This document shows positions 10,188 to 16,926 of a stretch of DNA of 34,828 nucleotides, piece by piece. The first letter of the stretch is position 1. Each line of letters opens with the position of its first letter. Source of the stretch: a virus. The notes beneath the pieces are model-generated. The model saw only the letters and a program-made list of their open reading frames with translations. It had not been told where the DNA came from and did not search any database. Both the position numbers and the translations under genes were made by a program. The stretch covers positions 1 through 34,828 of the IMG/VR virus record IMGVR_UViG_3300010391_000221; one strand, given 5' to 3'.

Positions 10188-10718
10188 CTACTGGCAGGTC
10201 GCACACAGCCGACAATTCGTCCCGCTGGTGCACCCCGTGCCCATGATGAATTCAATCGCGTTTCCGTTCAAATCGGCTGGCGCGTACACGGTCTCGTTGT
10301 CGCCCGGATAGAGCCACGGGGAGGTTGCCGCAGCCGCAGGACCGTAGTCCCAGTGCACAGGACCAGCGTTGTTCGGATCAGCCTTGAGGACCACGTAGTA
10401 GCAATTCTTGCTCGCGCCGAAGACGCCGGCCATTGTGCTGGTCGCATACGTGCACTTGTTGAAGCGGTCGGTCCACCCCGGAGGACGAATCACCACCGCC
10501 TCCGCGTTCACGGTCTGCGCCGCACCGTTCACGCGCGTGTCCGTTTCCAGAAACGCACCGGAGCCCGGCGTGGTTGCTAGTGATGAATCAGTACCGAACG
10601 CGCTCCGAATCGCGATGGCGAACAGCAGCAGGAACACCGCGAACAAGCCGAGGAATACGGCGAGCACGCTGCGCTCTTCGCGGGGCGTTGCGGGTCGATC
10701 GAAGCGTTGCACCACCAT
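10188..10718 (-). CDS. Single-pass membrane-anchored protein with Cys-rich C-terminus, 176 aa
   Basis: No family recognised. The ATG at 10718 follows GAAGGTGA. Residues 16-43 form one strong transmembrane helix after a short Arg-rich cytoplasmic segment (RPATPREER), which predicts an N-in anchor with the rest outside. The exposed part contains a TSTMAGVFGASKNCYYVV segment and ends in a Cys cluster (GCTSGTNCRLCATC). The stop overlaps the ribosome site of the 847-aa fibre-like gene, so the two are likely translated together. It could help localise the exported fibre-like protein; that is inference from position only. Confidence 0.7.
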   Translation of the reverse strand: MVVQRFDRPATPREERSVLAVFLGLFAVFLLLFAIAIRSAFGTDSSLATTPGSGAFLETDTRVNGAAQTVNAEAVVIRPPGWTDRFNKCTYATSTMAGVFGASKNCYYVVLKADPNNAGPVHWDYGPAAAATSPWLYPGDNETVYAPADLNGNAIEFIMGTGCTSGTNCRLCATCQ

Positions 10719-10855
10719 GGGTCACCTTCATGTCACTCCCCTGCCCGTGACCCATCTTCCCCTGCATCTGTTAGATCGCCGCGTCTACGGGGCCTAGGCC
10801 CGCGCTGGCAGGGGTCTGCAGCACGGTCCCCGTGGGGCGGCGAAGGTATGCTAGG
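10719..10855. other. Intergenic segment with 12-bp palindrome
   Basis: No convincing gene is visible in this 137-bp gap. It holds a perfect palindrome, GGGCCTAGGCCC (10790-10801), and GC-rich partial inverted repeats. There is no T-run typical of an intrinsic terminator. It separates the membrane-protein cluster from the exported-protein block and could hold a regulatory or processing site. Confidence 0.35.
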
Positions 10856-11047
10856 TCATCGAATCCGGATCGTTCCAGCGCTAAGCAAGCCAGTAACTTG
10901 TAGGAGCCACATGCAGAGAAATACCACGGCAAGCACGTAGATGGCTTGCTGAAATTTCGCCGGCATCGGGATCAGGGTCTGAACTGCCCACACCAACAAA
11001 CCCACGACGGCAATGACGACGATGATCTGAATAATCGGGATTTCCAT
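10856..11047 (-). CDS. Small two-TM membrane protein (Thivi_2564-like), 63 aa
   Basis: The sequence is two hydrophobic helices (residues 4-27 and 35-54) joined by the short loop IPMPAKFQQA, ending in a basic tail (GTIRIR). Layout and loop resemble the Thivi_2564 family of small membrane proteins often seen in phage and proteobacterial genomes; this comparison is from memory. GAGGTGA lies 5 nt before the ATG. It is the last of four membrane-protein genes in a row, so a holin or holin-accessory role is possible but unproven. Confidence 0.7.
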   Translation of the reverse strand: MEIPIIQIIVVIAVVGLLVWAVQTLIPMPAKFQQAIYVLAVVFLCMWLLQVTGLLSAGTIRIR

Positions 11048-11056
11048 GCTCTCACC

Positions 11057-11566
11057 TCACTTTCCGTTCGTCATCTCGGAGGCCACCACATCGAGATGTG
11101 CTGCGACTTCCGCACGCGCCTCGGGGGGCATCTTCTTGACTTGGCCCAACGTCGGCACGGCCTGCGACTCGGCGACCTTCTTGCCGAAGTAGACGCCCAG
11201 AATGAGCATGACTTGTCCGTTGATCTCGCCCGGCACCCACTGATACGCACAAAGAAACGCCGCGAATGCTGCCGCGTAGACAATGGACAGCAGCGCCTTC
11301 ATCGTGACACTAGCGTCACTCGTCAGGTAGAATCCGGTCACTACGCTCGCCGCGCTCACCAGCGCTGCGGGCACCGCACCATCCTTCGGGCTGTTCCATT
11401 GCATCCACAGATAGATTCCGACGAAGATGAACGTGATGGTCGCGCGTACGAGCGTCGATGGACCGCCGAATGCGGTCAGCGAAGTCGACAACGAACGCAG
11501 CCACTCCACGAAACGCGCGTTAGGCGCAGCGGGCACCACAGGGCTTGTCGTTGAATCATCAGGCAT
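11057..11566 (-). CDS. Multi-pass membrane protein, 169 aa (holin candidate)
   Basis: The ATG at 11566 is preceded by AAAGGAG. A polar N-terminal segment of about 38 residues is followed by hydrophobic helices near 39-57, 66-84 and 90-110, then a fourth weakly hydrophobic segment (GQVMLILGVYFG) and an amphipathic charged C-terminus (KKMPPEARAEVAAHLDVVASE). Size and layout suit a phage holin or a membrane regulator of lysis. No enzyme motif is visible. It sits between the 103-aa and 63-aa membrane proteins on the same strand. Confidence 0.65.
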   Translation of the reverse strand: MPDDSTTSPVVPAAPNARFVEWLRSLSTSLTAFGGPSTLVRATITFIFVGIYLWMQWNSPKDGAVPAALVSAASVVTGFYLTSDASVTMKALLSIVYAAAFAAFLCAYQWVPGEINGQVMLILGVYFGKKVAESQAVPTLGQVKKMPPEARAEVAAHLDVVASEMTNGK

Positions 11567-11592
11567 GGTTCTCTCCTTTCATCGTTCATCTC

Positions 11593-11904
11593 TTATCGTC
11601 GCCGCCCCTGGACGTATACCCAGAGCGCGAGCAACCACCCACTCCACATCAGCGAGGTCAGCACACTCACGTGCGCGTAATCGTCCACGAATACACGCGG
11701 CAACATCGCCGCGGTGCCGAAGACGCACGCTGACCACATCCCAACGATCGCACCCATCCGCGCTGCGTCGAATATGCCGCGGTCACGGCGATTGCGACGT
11801 GCGATGCCGTGCATGAAGATGGCCGTCACCAGCCCCCACAGGGCGGCAGCCACATGAATCGTTTGCCACTGATACAACGGGCCGGTGAACACACCATCAT
11901 TCAT
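11593..11904 (-). CDS. Three-TM membrane protein, 103 aa
   Basis: The ATG at 11904 overlaps the stop of the upstream gene (ATGA), which fixes this start over longer upstream options. Hydrophobic segments lie near residues 14-35, 49-68 and 79-98, with the basic loop ARRNRRDRG between the first two and a basic end (QGRRR). No family recognised. Its place directly after a holin-like gene, with translational coupling, suggests a lysis-cassette partner or antiholin; this is inference. Confidence 0.65.
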   Translation of the reverse strand: MNDGVFTGPLYQWQTIHVAAALWGLVTAIFMHGIARRNRRDRGIFDAARMGAIVGMWSACVFGTAAMLPRVFVDDYAHVSVLTSLMWSGWLLALWVYVQGRRR

Positions 11905-12230
11905 GTCTTGTCGTTGCCGTTCAGGCGCCGCAGCACCGTCCGCATTGCCCACCGGGCGAATTGGTCGATCAGCTCGGAGCCAAGCCAACTTGCGCACCCT
12001 GTCGTCATCAGGAGCAGGGCAGGTTGATCCGCCCAGTATTTCCACAGCGAGAGACCGACCAACCAGGCTGCGAAGACGCTGACCATGAGTGTCCCGACAA
12101 TTCTCGGCCAGCCGCGCTCTATGAGGGATTCCCACTGGTAGAGCAATCGCGCGCTACCCCCGAACAGCGCGAAGAGGCCGATGGCGATCAGAAAGAAGAT
12201 GATCTCTAAGCCGCGCCGATTATCATTCAT
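11901..12230 (-). CDS. Holin-like membrane protein, 109 aa
   Basis: Three hydrophobic helices (about residues 8-26, 43-63 and 71-91) with a short charged N-terminus (MNDNRRGLE) and a basic C-terminus (RTVLRRLNGNDKT). The third helix contains TTGCASWLGSELID, a layout seen in several phage holin families. Length and topology fit a class I holin, which makes timed holes in the inner membrane. The start overlaps the preceding stop (ATGA) and its own stop overlaps the next start. Best single holin candidate in the window; family membership unverified. Confidence 0.65.
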   Translation of the reverse strand: MNDNRRGLEIIFFLIAIGLFALFGGSARLLYQWESLIERGWPRIVGTLMVSVFAAWLVGLSLWKYWADQPALLLMTTGCASWLGSELIDQFARWAMRTVLRRLNGNDKT

Positions 12231-12421
12231 GCCGCCGCCTTCGTGCCGCGCCCCGCCTGATTATATCTGCGAAATCGTTCAGCCCGGCGCTGCCGTTCTT
12301 CAACGTTACAGCGATAGGAGCGACGGGCATACTTCGGGAGTTCAACCCACCAGCCATGTTTCAACCGGATTGCTACCACCATTTGGTGCCTCAGCATCCG
12401 TACCCACTTCGGAAAGGTCAT
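12227..12421 (-). CDS. Small basic protein, tandem paralogue copy 2, 64 aa
   Basis: The N-terminus MTFPKWVRMLRHQMVVAI matches the pattern of the next gene upstream (MTFAEWTRMLMEAWLVEM), and both proteins end in KAAA. The middle is very basic and Trp/Tyr/Arg-rich (LPKYARRSYRCNVEERQRRAERFRRYNQ), which suggests nucleic-acid or membrane-surface binding. Both ends overlap neighbouring genes by ATGA. It appears to be a shortened tandem duplicate; function unknown. Confidence 0.6.
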   Translation of the reverse strand: MTFPKWVRMLRHQMVVAIRLKHGWWVELPKYARRSYRCNVEERQRRAERFRRYNQAGRGTKAAA

Positions 12422-12711
12422 GCCGCCGCCTTGAACTTCTTGAATTTAGTGTACGTCCGCCGCCGCTCGTGCCTTCCGCGCCGCGCCCGGTTAAGTTTCG
12501 CTGCCTGTTTGCCCATGCGTTGCCGGTCTCTGAGGCTGAGACCGCGTTGTGTATTCGGTTTGCAGATATGCAATGGCGGCTCAGTAGGTGCCCAGCCGTA
12601 CCCCAGCCCATAGTGATGGAATGCACAAATATCGCATGAGTCTCTCATCGTCTCGGTCATCTCAACGAGCCATGCCTCCATCAGCATGCGAGTCCATTCA
12701 GCGAAGGTCAT
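12418..12711 (-). CDS. Small basic protein, tandem paralogue copy 1, 97 aa
   Basis: Start chosen at ATG 12711, where ATGA overlaps the preceding stop. The N-terminal MTFxxWxRML motif and the C-terminal KAAA are shared with the following gene. Between them this copy has an extra segment with DSCDICAFHHYGLGYGWAP and LHICKP, a Cys/His arrangement that could bind a metal, then a strongly basic tail (RARRGRHERRRTYTKFKKFK). No family recognised. Confidence 0.6.
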   Translation of the reverse strand: MTFAEWTRMLMEAWLVEMTETMRDSCDICAFHHYGLGYGWAPTEPPLHICKPNTQRGLSLRDRQRMGKQAAKLNRARRGRHERRRTYTKFKKFKAAA

Positions 12712-13148
12712 CGCGGAGGTTTGCATGCATAGTACCAGGGCACGAGCATATGCCACGCCTTGTCCTTGCGATGTTGCGTACAGCTACCAAGACGCTTCGC
12801 GAGCGAAGGTCCAGCAGACCCAGGCAACGACGTACACAGATTGCGATAGACCCGATAGCGGATACCATCCGTATCCGAGAACTCATAGGTGACGCCGGTC
12901 AGCCCTGCAGGCAGCGGCCACGTGCCAGGCTGCTCAGTCGTCAGATTGACTTCACCGCTCTGGCGCAGCACGCCCCACGCATCGGAGACTTGGCCCGAGG
13001 CGTAGAAGGTCTCTGGTCGCGTCTTGTCCACGACCACATCGAAGATGATTTCGTTAGCCCACCAACACTTCAGGTGATCGGCACGGGCCGTGGTGGCGAA
13101 CACCAACACAGTGAGCAGGCTCATTATGGCCCATAGACTGAAGTACAT
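12708..13148 (-). CDS. Secreted hypothetical protein, 146 aa
   Basis: From ATG 13148 the protein begins with a standard signal peptide (MYFSLWAIMSLLTVLVFATTARA, cleavage before DHLKC). The mature part is about 120 residues with five Cys, several Trp and an immunoglobulin-like look (SGEVNLTTEQPGTWPLPAGL, TGVTYEFSDTDGIRYRVY). The same frame extends to GTG 13301, which overlaps the previous stop as GTGA like the other junctions here; a 197-aa form with a cytoplasmic-looking extension is therefore possible. I favour the shorter form because the signal peptide is then N-terminal. Not recognisable as an endolysin. Confidence 0.6.
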   Translation of the reverse strand: MYFSLWAIMSLLTVLVFATTARADHLKCWWANEIIFDVVVDKTRPETFYASGQVSDAWGVLRQSGEVNLTTEQPGTWPLPAGLTGVTYEFSDTDGIRYRVYRNLCTSLPGSAGPSLAKRLGSCTQHRKDKAWHMLVPWYYACKPPR

Positions 13149-13297
13149 CGCACACTCTTTTCTCGTCACAAGCGATTCCATTTCACAGCCCGAGTCCCCA
13201 CAGCACATACTGCACGCACCGACATACCCATGCCGTAGTGCGCCAGCGATGCTGATGATGGACGAAATCCGAGCACGCCCAGCGCCGTGTCGCATGC

Positions 13298-13534
13298 TCA
13301 CGAGATGGCGCTTTCACGTGCAACGCGTCGGAGTTCGACATAATCGGCATCGTCGAGGATGAGCAGGCGCACGAGAGGCAATAGCGCAGGCAGCGCCGCT
13401 ACTGTGCGACGTGCAGCCAAGCGCCGATGGCGTGCGGTAGTCTGCGCCTTGCTGCGGGAGCTCTGGATGGACACTGCCGCGACATCACTCTGAAATATAT
13501 TCAGCGGCGTAATGATCATCTCTCTAAGCCTCAT
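13298..13534 (-). CDS. Small basic hypothetical protein, about 78 aa
   Basis: The start is uncertain: ATG 13534 overlaps the preceding gene by 11 nt, and ATG 13519 lies just after its stop. The protein is Arg/Ala/Leu-rich with a basic centre (SRSKAQTTARHRRLAARR), a hydrophobic stretch (LPALLPLVRLLIL) and an acidic/basic end (DDADYVELRRVARES). The hydrophobic stretch is too short and too close to charges for a confident membrane call. Its place in the coupled small-gene cluster is the main reason to believe it. Confidence 0.45.
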   Translation of the reverse strand: MRLREMIITPLNIFQSDVAAVSIQSSRSKAQTTARHRRLAARRTVAALPALLPLVRLLILDDADYVELRRVARESAIS

Positions 13535-13907
13535 CCCAGTCGGCGTGCTCCGAGTTCGGCGTCCGACGATGCCACCACAGCAGTTGGCCCGATTCGCTGA
13601 ACGCTTCGACGAGTCCGTCCGTGTGTCGTACCCAGAGTGCCTGACCATAGCCGTCGCGGTAGTCCGCGTCGCGGGTCATGTTCATGTGCCGTGCACCGCA
13701 GGTGCAGGGCGGCGTAGGCGGCTGTTGTGCTGGAACGTCGACAGCGAGATCCGGCTGGTCGTACCACTGCCGTGGTGATGACTCGCTGAGTTGCGGCAAA
13801 GTCTGCCCACCGTATGCACGGAGCAGGCGGCGCACGATGCGATGCGCGTCGCAGTCCGGCTCGGCGAGCGCAGTGCGGACGAGAGCTTCGAGGTCGGCGG
13901 TGGTCAT
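13524..13907 (-). CDS. Hypothetical protein with C-terminal Trp/His-rich domain, 127 aa
   Basis: Start set at ATG 13907: GGAGGAG precedes it at 5-nt spacing and ATGA overlaps the upstream stop. The first 45 residues look helical (TTADLEALVRTALAEPDCDAHR). A proline-rich hinge with PPTPPCTCGARHMNM, a CxC-x-H pattern that may bind metal, leads to a beta-rich end (GQALWVRHTDGLVEAFSESG). No family recognised. Probably a cytoplasmic accessory protein translated with its neighbours. Confidence 0.6.
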   Translation of the reverse strand: MTTADLEALVRTALAEPDCDAHRIVRRLLRAYGGQTLPQLSESSPRQWYDQPDLAVDVPAQQPPTPPCTCGARHMNMTRDADYRDGYGQALWVRHTDGLVEAFSESGQLLWWHRRTPNSEHADWDEA

Positions 13908-14278
13908 CGCGTCTCCTCCAACGTCCCGCAATTCTTGCATGGGCATTCTCGCGGCCACGCAGGCGTCCGCGCTGGTGCCAATAGCAGAGGCAGCGTCGGC
14001 GTCAGGGTGGGGTTACTGCCATCCCGCATCCGGGGCGCGTGCTCTCTGCATTCGTTTCCTACGTGCCAGCGCCTGTCTACACTGCAGCTACTAAAGGCCA
14101 GCGCTCCGAACGCAAGAATGCCTAGCACCCACAGCACGCTCAGGATGACTTTCGCGATCTTCATGCCAACACGAGGAGAAGGAACAGGCCCAGGACGCCC
14201 CACGCGCCCTGAGCCTGACCGCGCCGTATACACAGTTTCGGCGCGATGGGTCATCCCGTCAACGCCAGCGGCTGCCAT
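13904..14278 (-). CDS. Membrane or lipoprotein-like protein (possible spanin-like), 124 aa
   Basis: AGGGGG lies 8 nt before ATG 14278. An internal ATG at 14164 would give an 86-aa form starting MKIAKVILSVLWVLGILAFG, a typical export signal followed by LAFSSC, a loose lipobox. The remainder is short and Pro/Leu/Cys-rich (TPTLPLLLAPARTPAWP, CPCKNC). A small Pro-rich lipoprotein near holin-like genes recalls outer-membrane spanins (Rz1-like), but there is no clear inner-membrane partner, so this is only a suggestion. Its stop overlaps the next start. Confidence 0.55.
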   Translation of the reverse strand: MAAAGVDGMTHRAETVYTARSGSGRVGRPGPVPSPRVGMKIAKVILSVLWVLGILAFGALAFSSCSVDRRWHVGNECREHAPRMRDGSNPTLTPTLPLLLAPARTPAWPRECPCKNCGTLEETR

Positions 14279-14300
14279 GGTAGCGTCCCCCTACTTCTCC

Positions 14301-15446
14301 TCACTGCGTACAGCCTTGTCCTGGCACCGGCGTTCCACACCCAGGTGGGCACGCTCCGTTGACGGGTTGCGCGCACTGACTGCCGAGTTGATCGCAGTTG
14401 CAGCACCCCAGCGCGACCGGGCACCCGTGAAAGTGGTTGTTGACGATGGTCAGGATGTCCGTGTCGCTCATCGCGCCTTGCGACTGGCAGTCACAGGCAG
14501 AACAAACCGACAGGGTAAGCGCCCCACCACGAATGACGGCGCACGTATTCACTTCCGCAGTCGTCACGGTGCCATCGCCATTGCAATCGCCGCAGCAGGC
14601 CCGTGGGCCGGTCGGCGTGGGGATCGGCGTCTGACTCGGCGTTGGCGTGACCGTTGCTGTCGACACGGGCAGGGTCCGGGTAACGGTAGCGGAGGGCCGG
14701 AGTTGCATCACCTGTGCCGGCACGAATCGCGCGTGCATCGGGGCAGGCGTGACCGTGGCGGTTGGAATTGTCCCCGTTGGACTCGGCGGTGTTGCGGTCG
14801 GTGTTCGGGTCAGGGTTGGGGTCCACGTCAACGTCGGGGTCCGCGTCGGGGTCCGCGTCACACACCGGATCACCGACCCATTGCAGCCGGTCACCTCGCC
14901 GATCGGGACCGACCCGCTCCCATCGGCATCACAGGCCGGGCACAGCGAGACGGGTTGCCCCAAAAAAATCTGGACACAGAGGCCACATTCAGTCGAGGTG
15001 ACGGTGCCGTCGCCGTCGCAATCCCCATCGCAGACTCGTGGCGTCGGCGTCGAGTTCTGAAACACTTGCGGGAAGACAAGGCGAGGTCGAATCGTCGGAC
15101 TCAGCGTAGGCGTAGCGGTAAGCGGGATAGTTCCGGTGGGCGTCGCGGCAGTCGGCGTCCCAGTGAATGTCTGAGTCGGGGTGAGAGTCGGGAGGTTCGT
15201 TCTCGTGTTGGTTGGGGTCTGCGTGCGCGTCGGGGTGTTGGTACTTGGCAGCGTACCCGTAACCGTCGGTGTACGGGTCGGTGTGAACGTCGGGGTTGAC
15301 GTCCACGTGACGGTGCGCGTCGGCGTCGGGCTGGGAATGAAAATTACCTGTGCCGGGCGCCGACGACGCGGCGTCGGGCTCTGCGCCTGCACAGAGGCAG
15401 AGATCAGGATGAGCAGCGCAATGCTACACGACCGAAGAAGCCACAC
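14301..15446 (-). CDS. Secreted dockerin/EF-hand-like protein with Thr-Pro linkers, 381 aa
   Basis: The start is GTG 15446 with AAGGGAG 6 nt upstream, overlapping the previous stop. A signal peptide (to SVQA, residue 21) is followed by TP linkers and two Cys-rich calcium-loop modules. Module 1 (about 138-195) holds DGDCDGDGTVTSTE and DADGSGSVPIGE, both with the D-x-D-G-D/S-G-x-V pattern of dockerin type I or EF-hand loops. Module 2 (about 282-345) holds GDCNGDGTVTTAE and a degenerate second loop that has lost the acidic residues. The C-terminus is Cys/Gly-rich. This kind of module is common in secreted proteins of Binatia-like bacteria (from memory). It may bind calcium and a cohesin-like or surface partner outside the cell. 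Confidence 0.8.
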   Translation of the reverse strand: MWLLRSCSIALLILISASVQAQSPTPRRRRPAQVIFIPSPTPTRTVTWTSTPTFTPTRTPTVTGTLPSTNTPTRTQTPTNTRTNLPTLTPTQTFTGTPTAATPTGTIPLTATPTLSPTIRPRLVFPQVFQNSTPTPRVCDGDCDGDGTVTSTECGLCVQIFLGQPVSLCPACDADGSGSVPIGEVTGCNGSVIRCVTRTPTRTPTLTWTPTLTRTPTATPPSPTGTIPTATVTPAPMHARFVPAQVMQLRPSATVTRTLPVSTATVTPTPSQTPIPTPTGPRACCGDCNGDGTVTTAEVNTCAVIRGGALTLSVCSACDCQSQGAMSDTDILTIVNNHFHGCPVALGCCNCDQLGSQCAQPVNGACPPGCGTPVPGQGCTQ

Positions 15447-15456
15447 CGTGACTCCC

Positions 15457-16104
15457 TTAGAACAGGAAGCATGCGCTAATCAGCTCGGCCGCAGCTGGAT
15501 CTGGCGAAGTGCAGAAGATGCTCGTCCCACGTCCCACGAAAAAGACCGCGTGTTTATTCTGGCAGTTCGTGGCATCACACGACGCCCCCACTCCCAATCC
15601 AGAACCAAGAATCGGTATGGGCGCCCCGCTGAGAAATCCGCCGCTGTAGTTGACCTCCCCATACAATGTCTCCCAGGCCCCGGTCGGGTTCGGATGCACA
15701 AGAGGCCCGGCAGCCAACCGCTCGGCACCGGAGATGCTATCGACGGGCGGATTAGCAGTGCCTGCATCGTCCACAGTGATCCCGAAGATGGTACAGATCG
15801 AGTTGCCGCTCGTTGTGCTACTCGTGGCCCATTGCACGACCACCTTCGTGAAGAACCCAGGGAAGTCCGCAGGGAGCACCGCTTCGAAGGTCACCCCAGC
15901 GCGGGCCGAGTTCGGGCACGACCACGTGGTATGGGCATAGCCAGTGCCACTGTGGGGCACCTCCGTACAGGGGGTCAGTGACGCCGTGGGCGGCGCATTG
16001 TCCATCGCGCGCCCCACGGCACAGATTTCGCCTGCCTGTCCTTTCAGCGGTAGGCTCCACAACACAACGGCGCATCCCAGCGCACCCAACTTCCTCCAAT
16101 CCAT
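15457..16104 (-). CDS. Secreted hypothetical protein, 215 aa
   Basis: Start set at ATG 16104 because AAAGGAGGAGGAGA lies just upstream and the protein then begins with a signal peptide (MDWRKLGALGCAVVLWSLPLKGQAG). The mature part looks beta-rich, with Cys pairs near both ends (CPNSARAGVTFEAVLPADF, CDATNCQNKHAVFFVG, ending SACFLF). It lacks TP repeats. Its stop overlaps the ribosome site of the dockerin-like gene, so the two are probably made together. No family recognised; a periplasmic or surface beta-sandwich is my best guess. Confidence 0.7.
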   Translation of the reverse strand: MDWRKLGALGCAVVLWSLPLKGQAGEICAVGRAMDNAPPTASLTPCTEVPHSGTGYAHTTWSCPNSARAGVTFEAVLPADFPGFFTKVVVQWATSSTTSGNSICTIFGITVDDAGTANPPVDSISGAERLAAGPLVHPNPTGAWETLYGEVNYSGGFLSGAPIPILGSGLGVGASCDATNCQNKHAVFFVGRGTSIFCTSPDPAAAELISACFLF

Positions 16105-16185
16105 TCTCCTCCTCCTTTGTGCCGTGCCACGTGCACGCACCAGTGCCCTACTCCTACCACACGAAACGCGGGGGGCCAAACAACA

Positions 16186-16244
16186 GCGGCGGAAACAACC
16201 GATCGGGGGTACGCGACCACACCCCAATCGGTTGGATCCGCCGC
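16186..16244. terminator. Large imperfect hairpin between virion and exported-protein blocks
   Basis: The left arm (16186-16203) pairs with the right arm (16227-16244): 8 bp GCGGCGGA/TCCGCCGC, a 3x3 internal loop, then 7 bp AACCGAT/ATCGGTT, extended inward by GGGGT/ACCCC. It lies in a 159-bp gap with no visible gene, downstream of the last virion gene as transcribed. The minus strand after it reads TGTTGTTTGG, only moderately T-rich, so it may be a terminator, attenuator or RNA-processing site. Confidence 0.55.
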
Positions 16245-16263
16245 TTCTCGCTTGTGCTAGCGA

Positions 16264-16569
16264 CTAGATCAGATCGAAATCGACGCCGGCCAACGTGTCG
16301 ACTGGGGCCGCAATCGCATCAACCGTGTGCGAGCGGCTGTGTGTAAAACCGGCCTCCATCACGGTCAAGGTCACGGTCACGTCCATCACCGGCCCACTGG
16401 CCACAAGCTCCGGGCTCGCTGAAGCTGCATCACTCAGCTCCAGTGCGGGATCGCTGACGGTCCAAGCAAAAACAGAACCCTCGGGAAAGCCGATCGAGTT
16501 GCCGTTCGGATCCGTCGCCTTCGGCACCAGCGTCTTGTGGGTTCCTACGGTCAATTGGAAGTCTGCCAT
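16264..16569 (-). CDS. Ig-like small virion protein candidate, 101 aa
   Basis: Start chosen at the second of two adjacent ATGs (16569), which puts AAAGGAG at 6-nt spacing. The sequence looks like one beta-sandwich: TLVPKATDPNGNSI, GSVFAWTVSDPALELSD, VMDVTVTLTVMEAG. That is the style of bacterial Ig-like or cadherin-like domains, which phages use on capsids and fibres. There is no signal peptide, so a virion-surface role is more likely than export. It is the last gene before the large hairpin. Confidence 0.65.
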   Translation of the reverse strand: MADFQLTVGTHKTLVPKATDPNGNSIGFPEGSVFAWTVSDPALELSDAASASPELVASGPVMDVTVTLTVMEAGFTHSRSHTVDAIAAPVDTLAGVDFDLI

Positions 16570-16582
16570 CATGGTCTCCTTT

Positions 16583-16777
16583 CTACTCCAAGGTGAAATC
16601 TACACGCGCGATCGTATCAGGTCGCTTCCACAGAGCAAACCACGCTTTCAGCAACCCCTGCGTTTCGGCCCCTTGCGTAACCAACACGCGAAGCAGGTTC
16701 GCGATCACCCTCAACTCGCGACGCACCATCGGATCGGGTGGTTCGGAATGGATGAAAATGTCGAGTCGGTCTTTCAT
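16583..16777 (-). CDS. Small hypothetical protein, 64 aa
   Basis: No family recognised. The start overlaps the stop of the upstream basic micropeptide (ATGA). The protein is mostly helical (RRELRVIANLLRVLVTQGAE, GLLKAWFALWKRP) with a short polar start (MKDRLDIFIHSEPPDP). There is no export signal. It lies between the internal virion protein genes and the Ig-like gene and may be a small structural or assembly factor. Confidence 0.6.
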   Translation of the reverse strand: MKDRLDIFIHSEPPDPMVRRELRVIANLLRVLVTQGAETQGLLKAWFALWKRPDTIARVDFTLE

Positions 16778-16878
16778 CGGGAGGCTCTTCGGCTCCGCTT
16801 GCGCGCTTTGCGACGGCAGCGCCGTTCGTTCTCGAGGGCGGCGGCGACTGACTGCCGTTGCGGGTGACTCCGCTTCAT
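16774..16878 (-). CDS. Arg-rich micropeptide, 34 aa
   Basis: A short frame from ATG 16878 to a TGA that overlaps the next start by ATGA. Fourteen of 34 residues are Arg or Lys, concentrated in the second half (RRCRRKARKRSRR). AGGG lies close upstream, so the ribosome site is weak. The coupled overlap is the best support. It could be a DNA-binding or DNA-condensing virion peptide like the two other basic micropeptides in this window. Moderate to low certainty. Confidence 0.45.
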   Translation of the reverse strand: MKRSHPQRQSVAAALENERRCRRKARKRSRRASR

Positions 16879-16926
16879 TTCCCTAATGTTCGCACCGACA
16901 GTGGCATCACACCGCAAGGGCATGGG

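Noticed and set aside
13791-15299. 502-aa plus-strand frame
   Set aside because: Arg/Gly-rich antisense frame across the dockerin-like and membrane-protein genes; no start signal.
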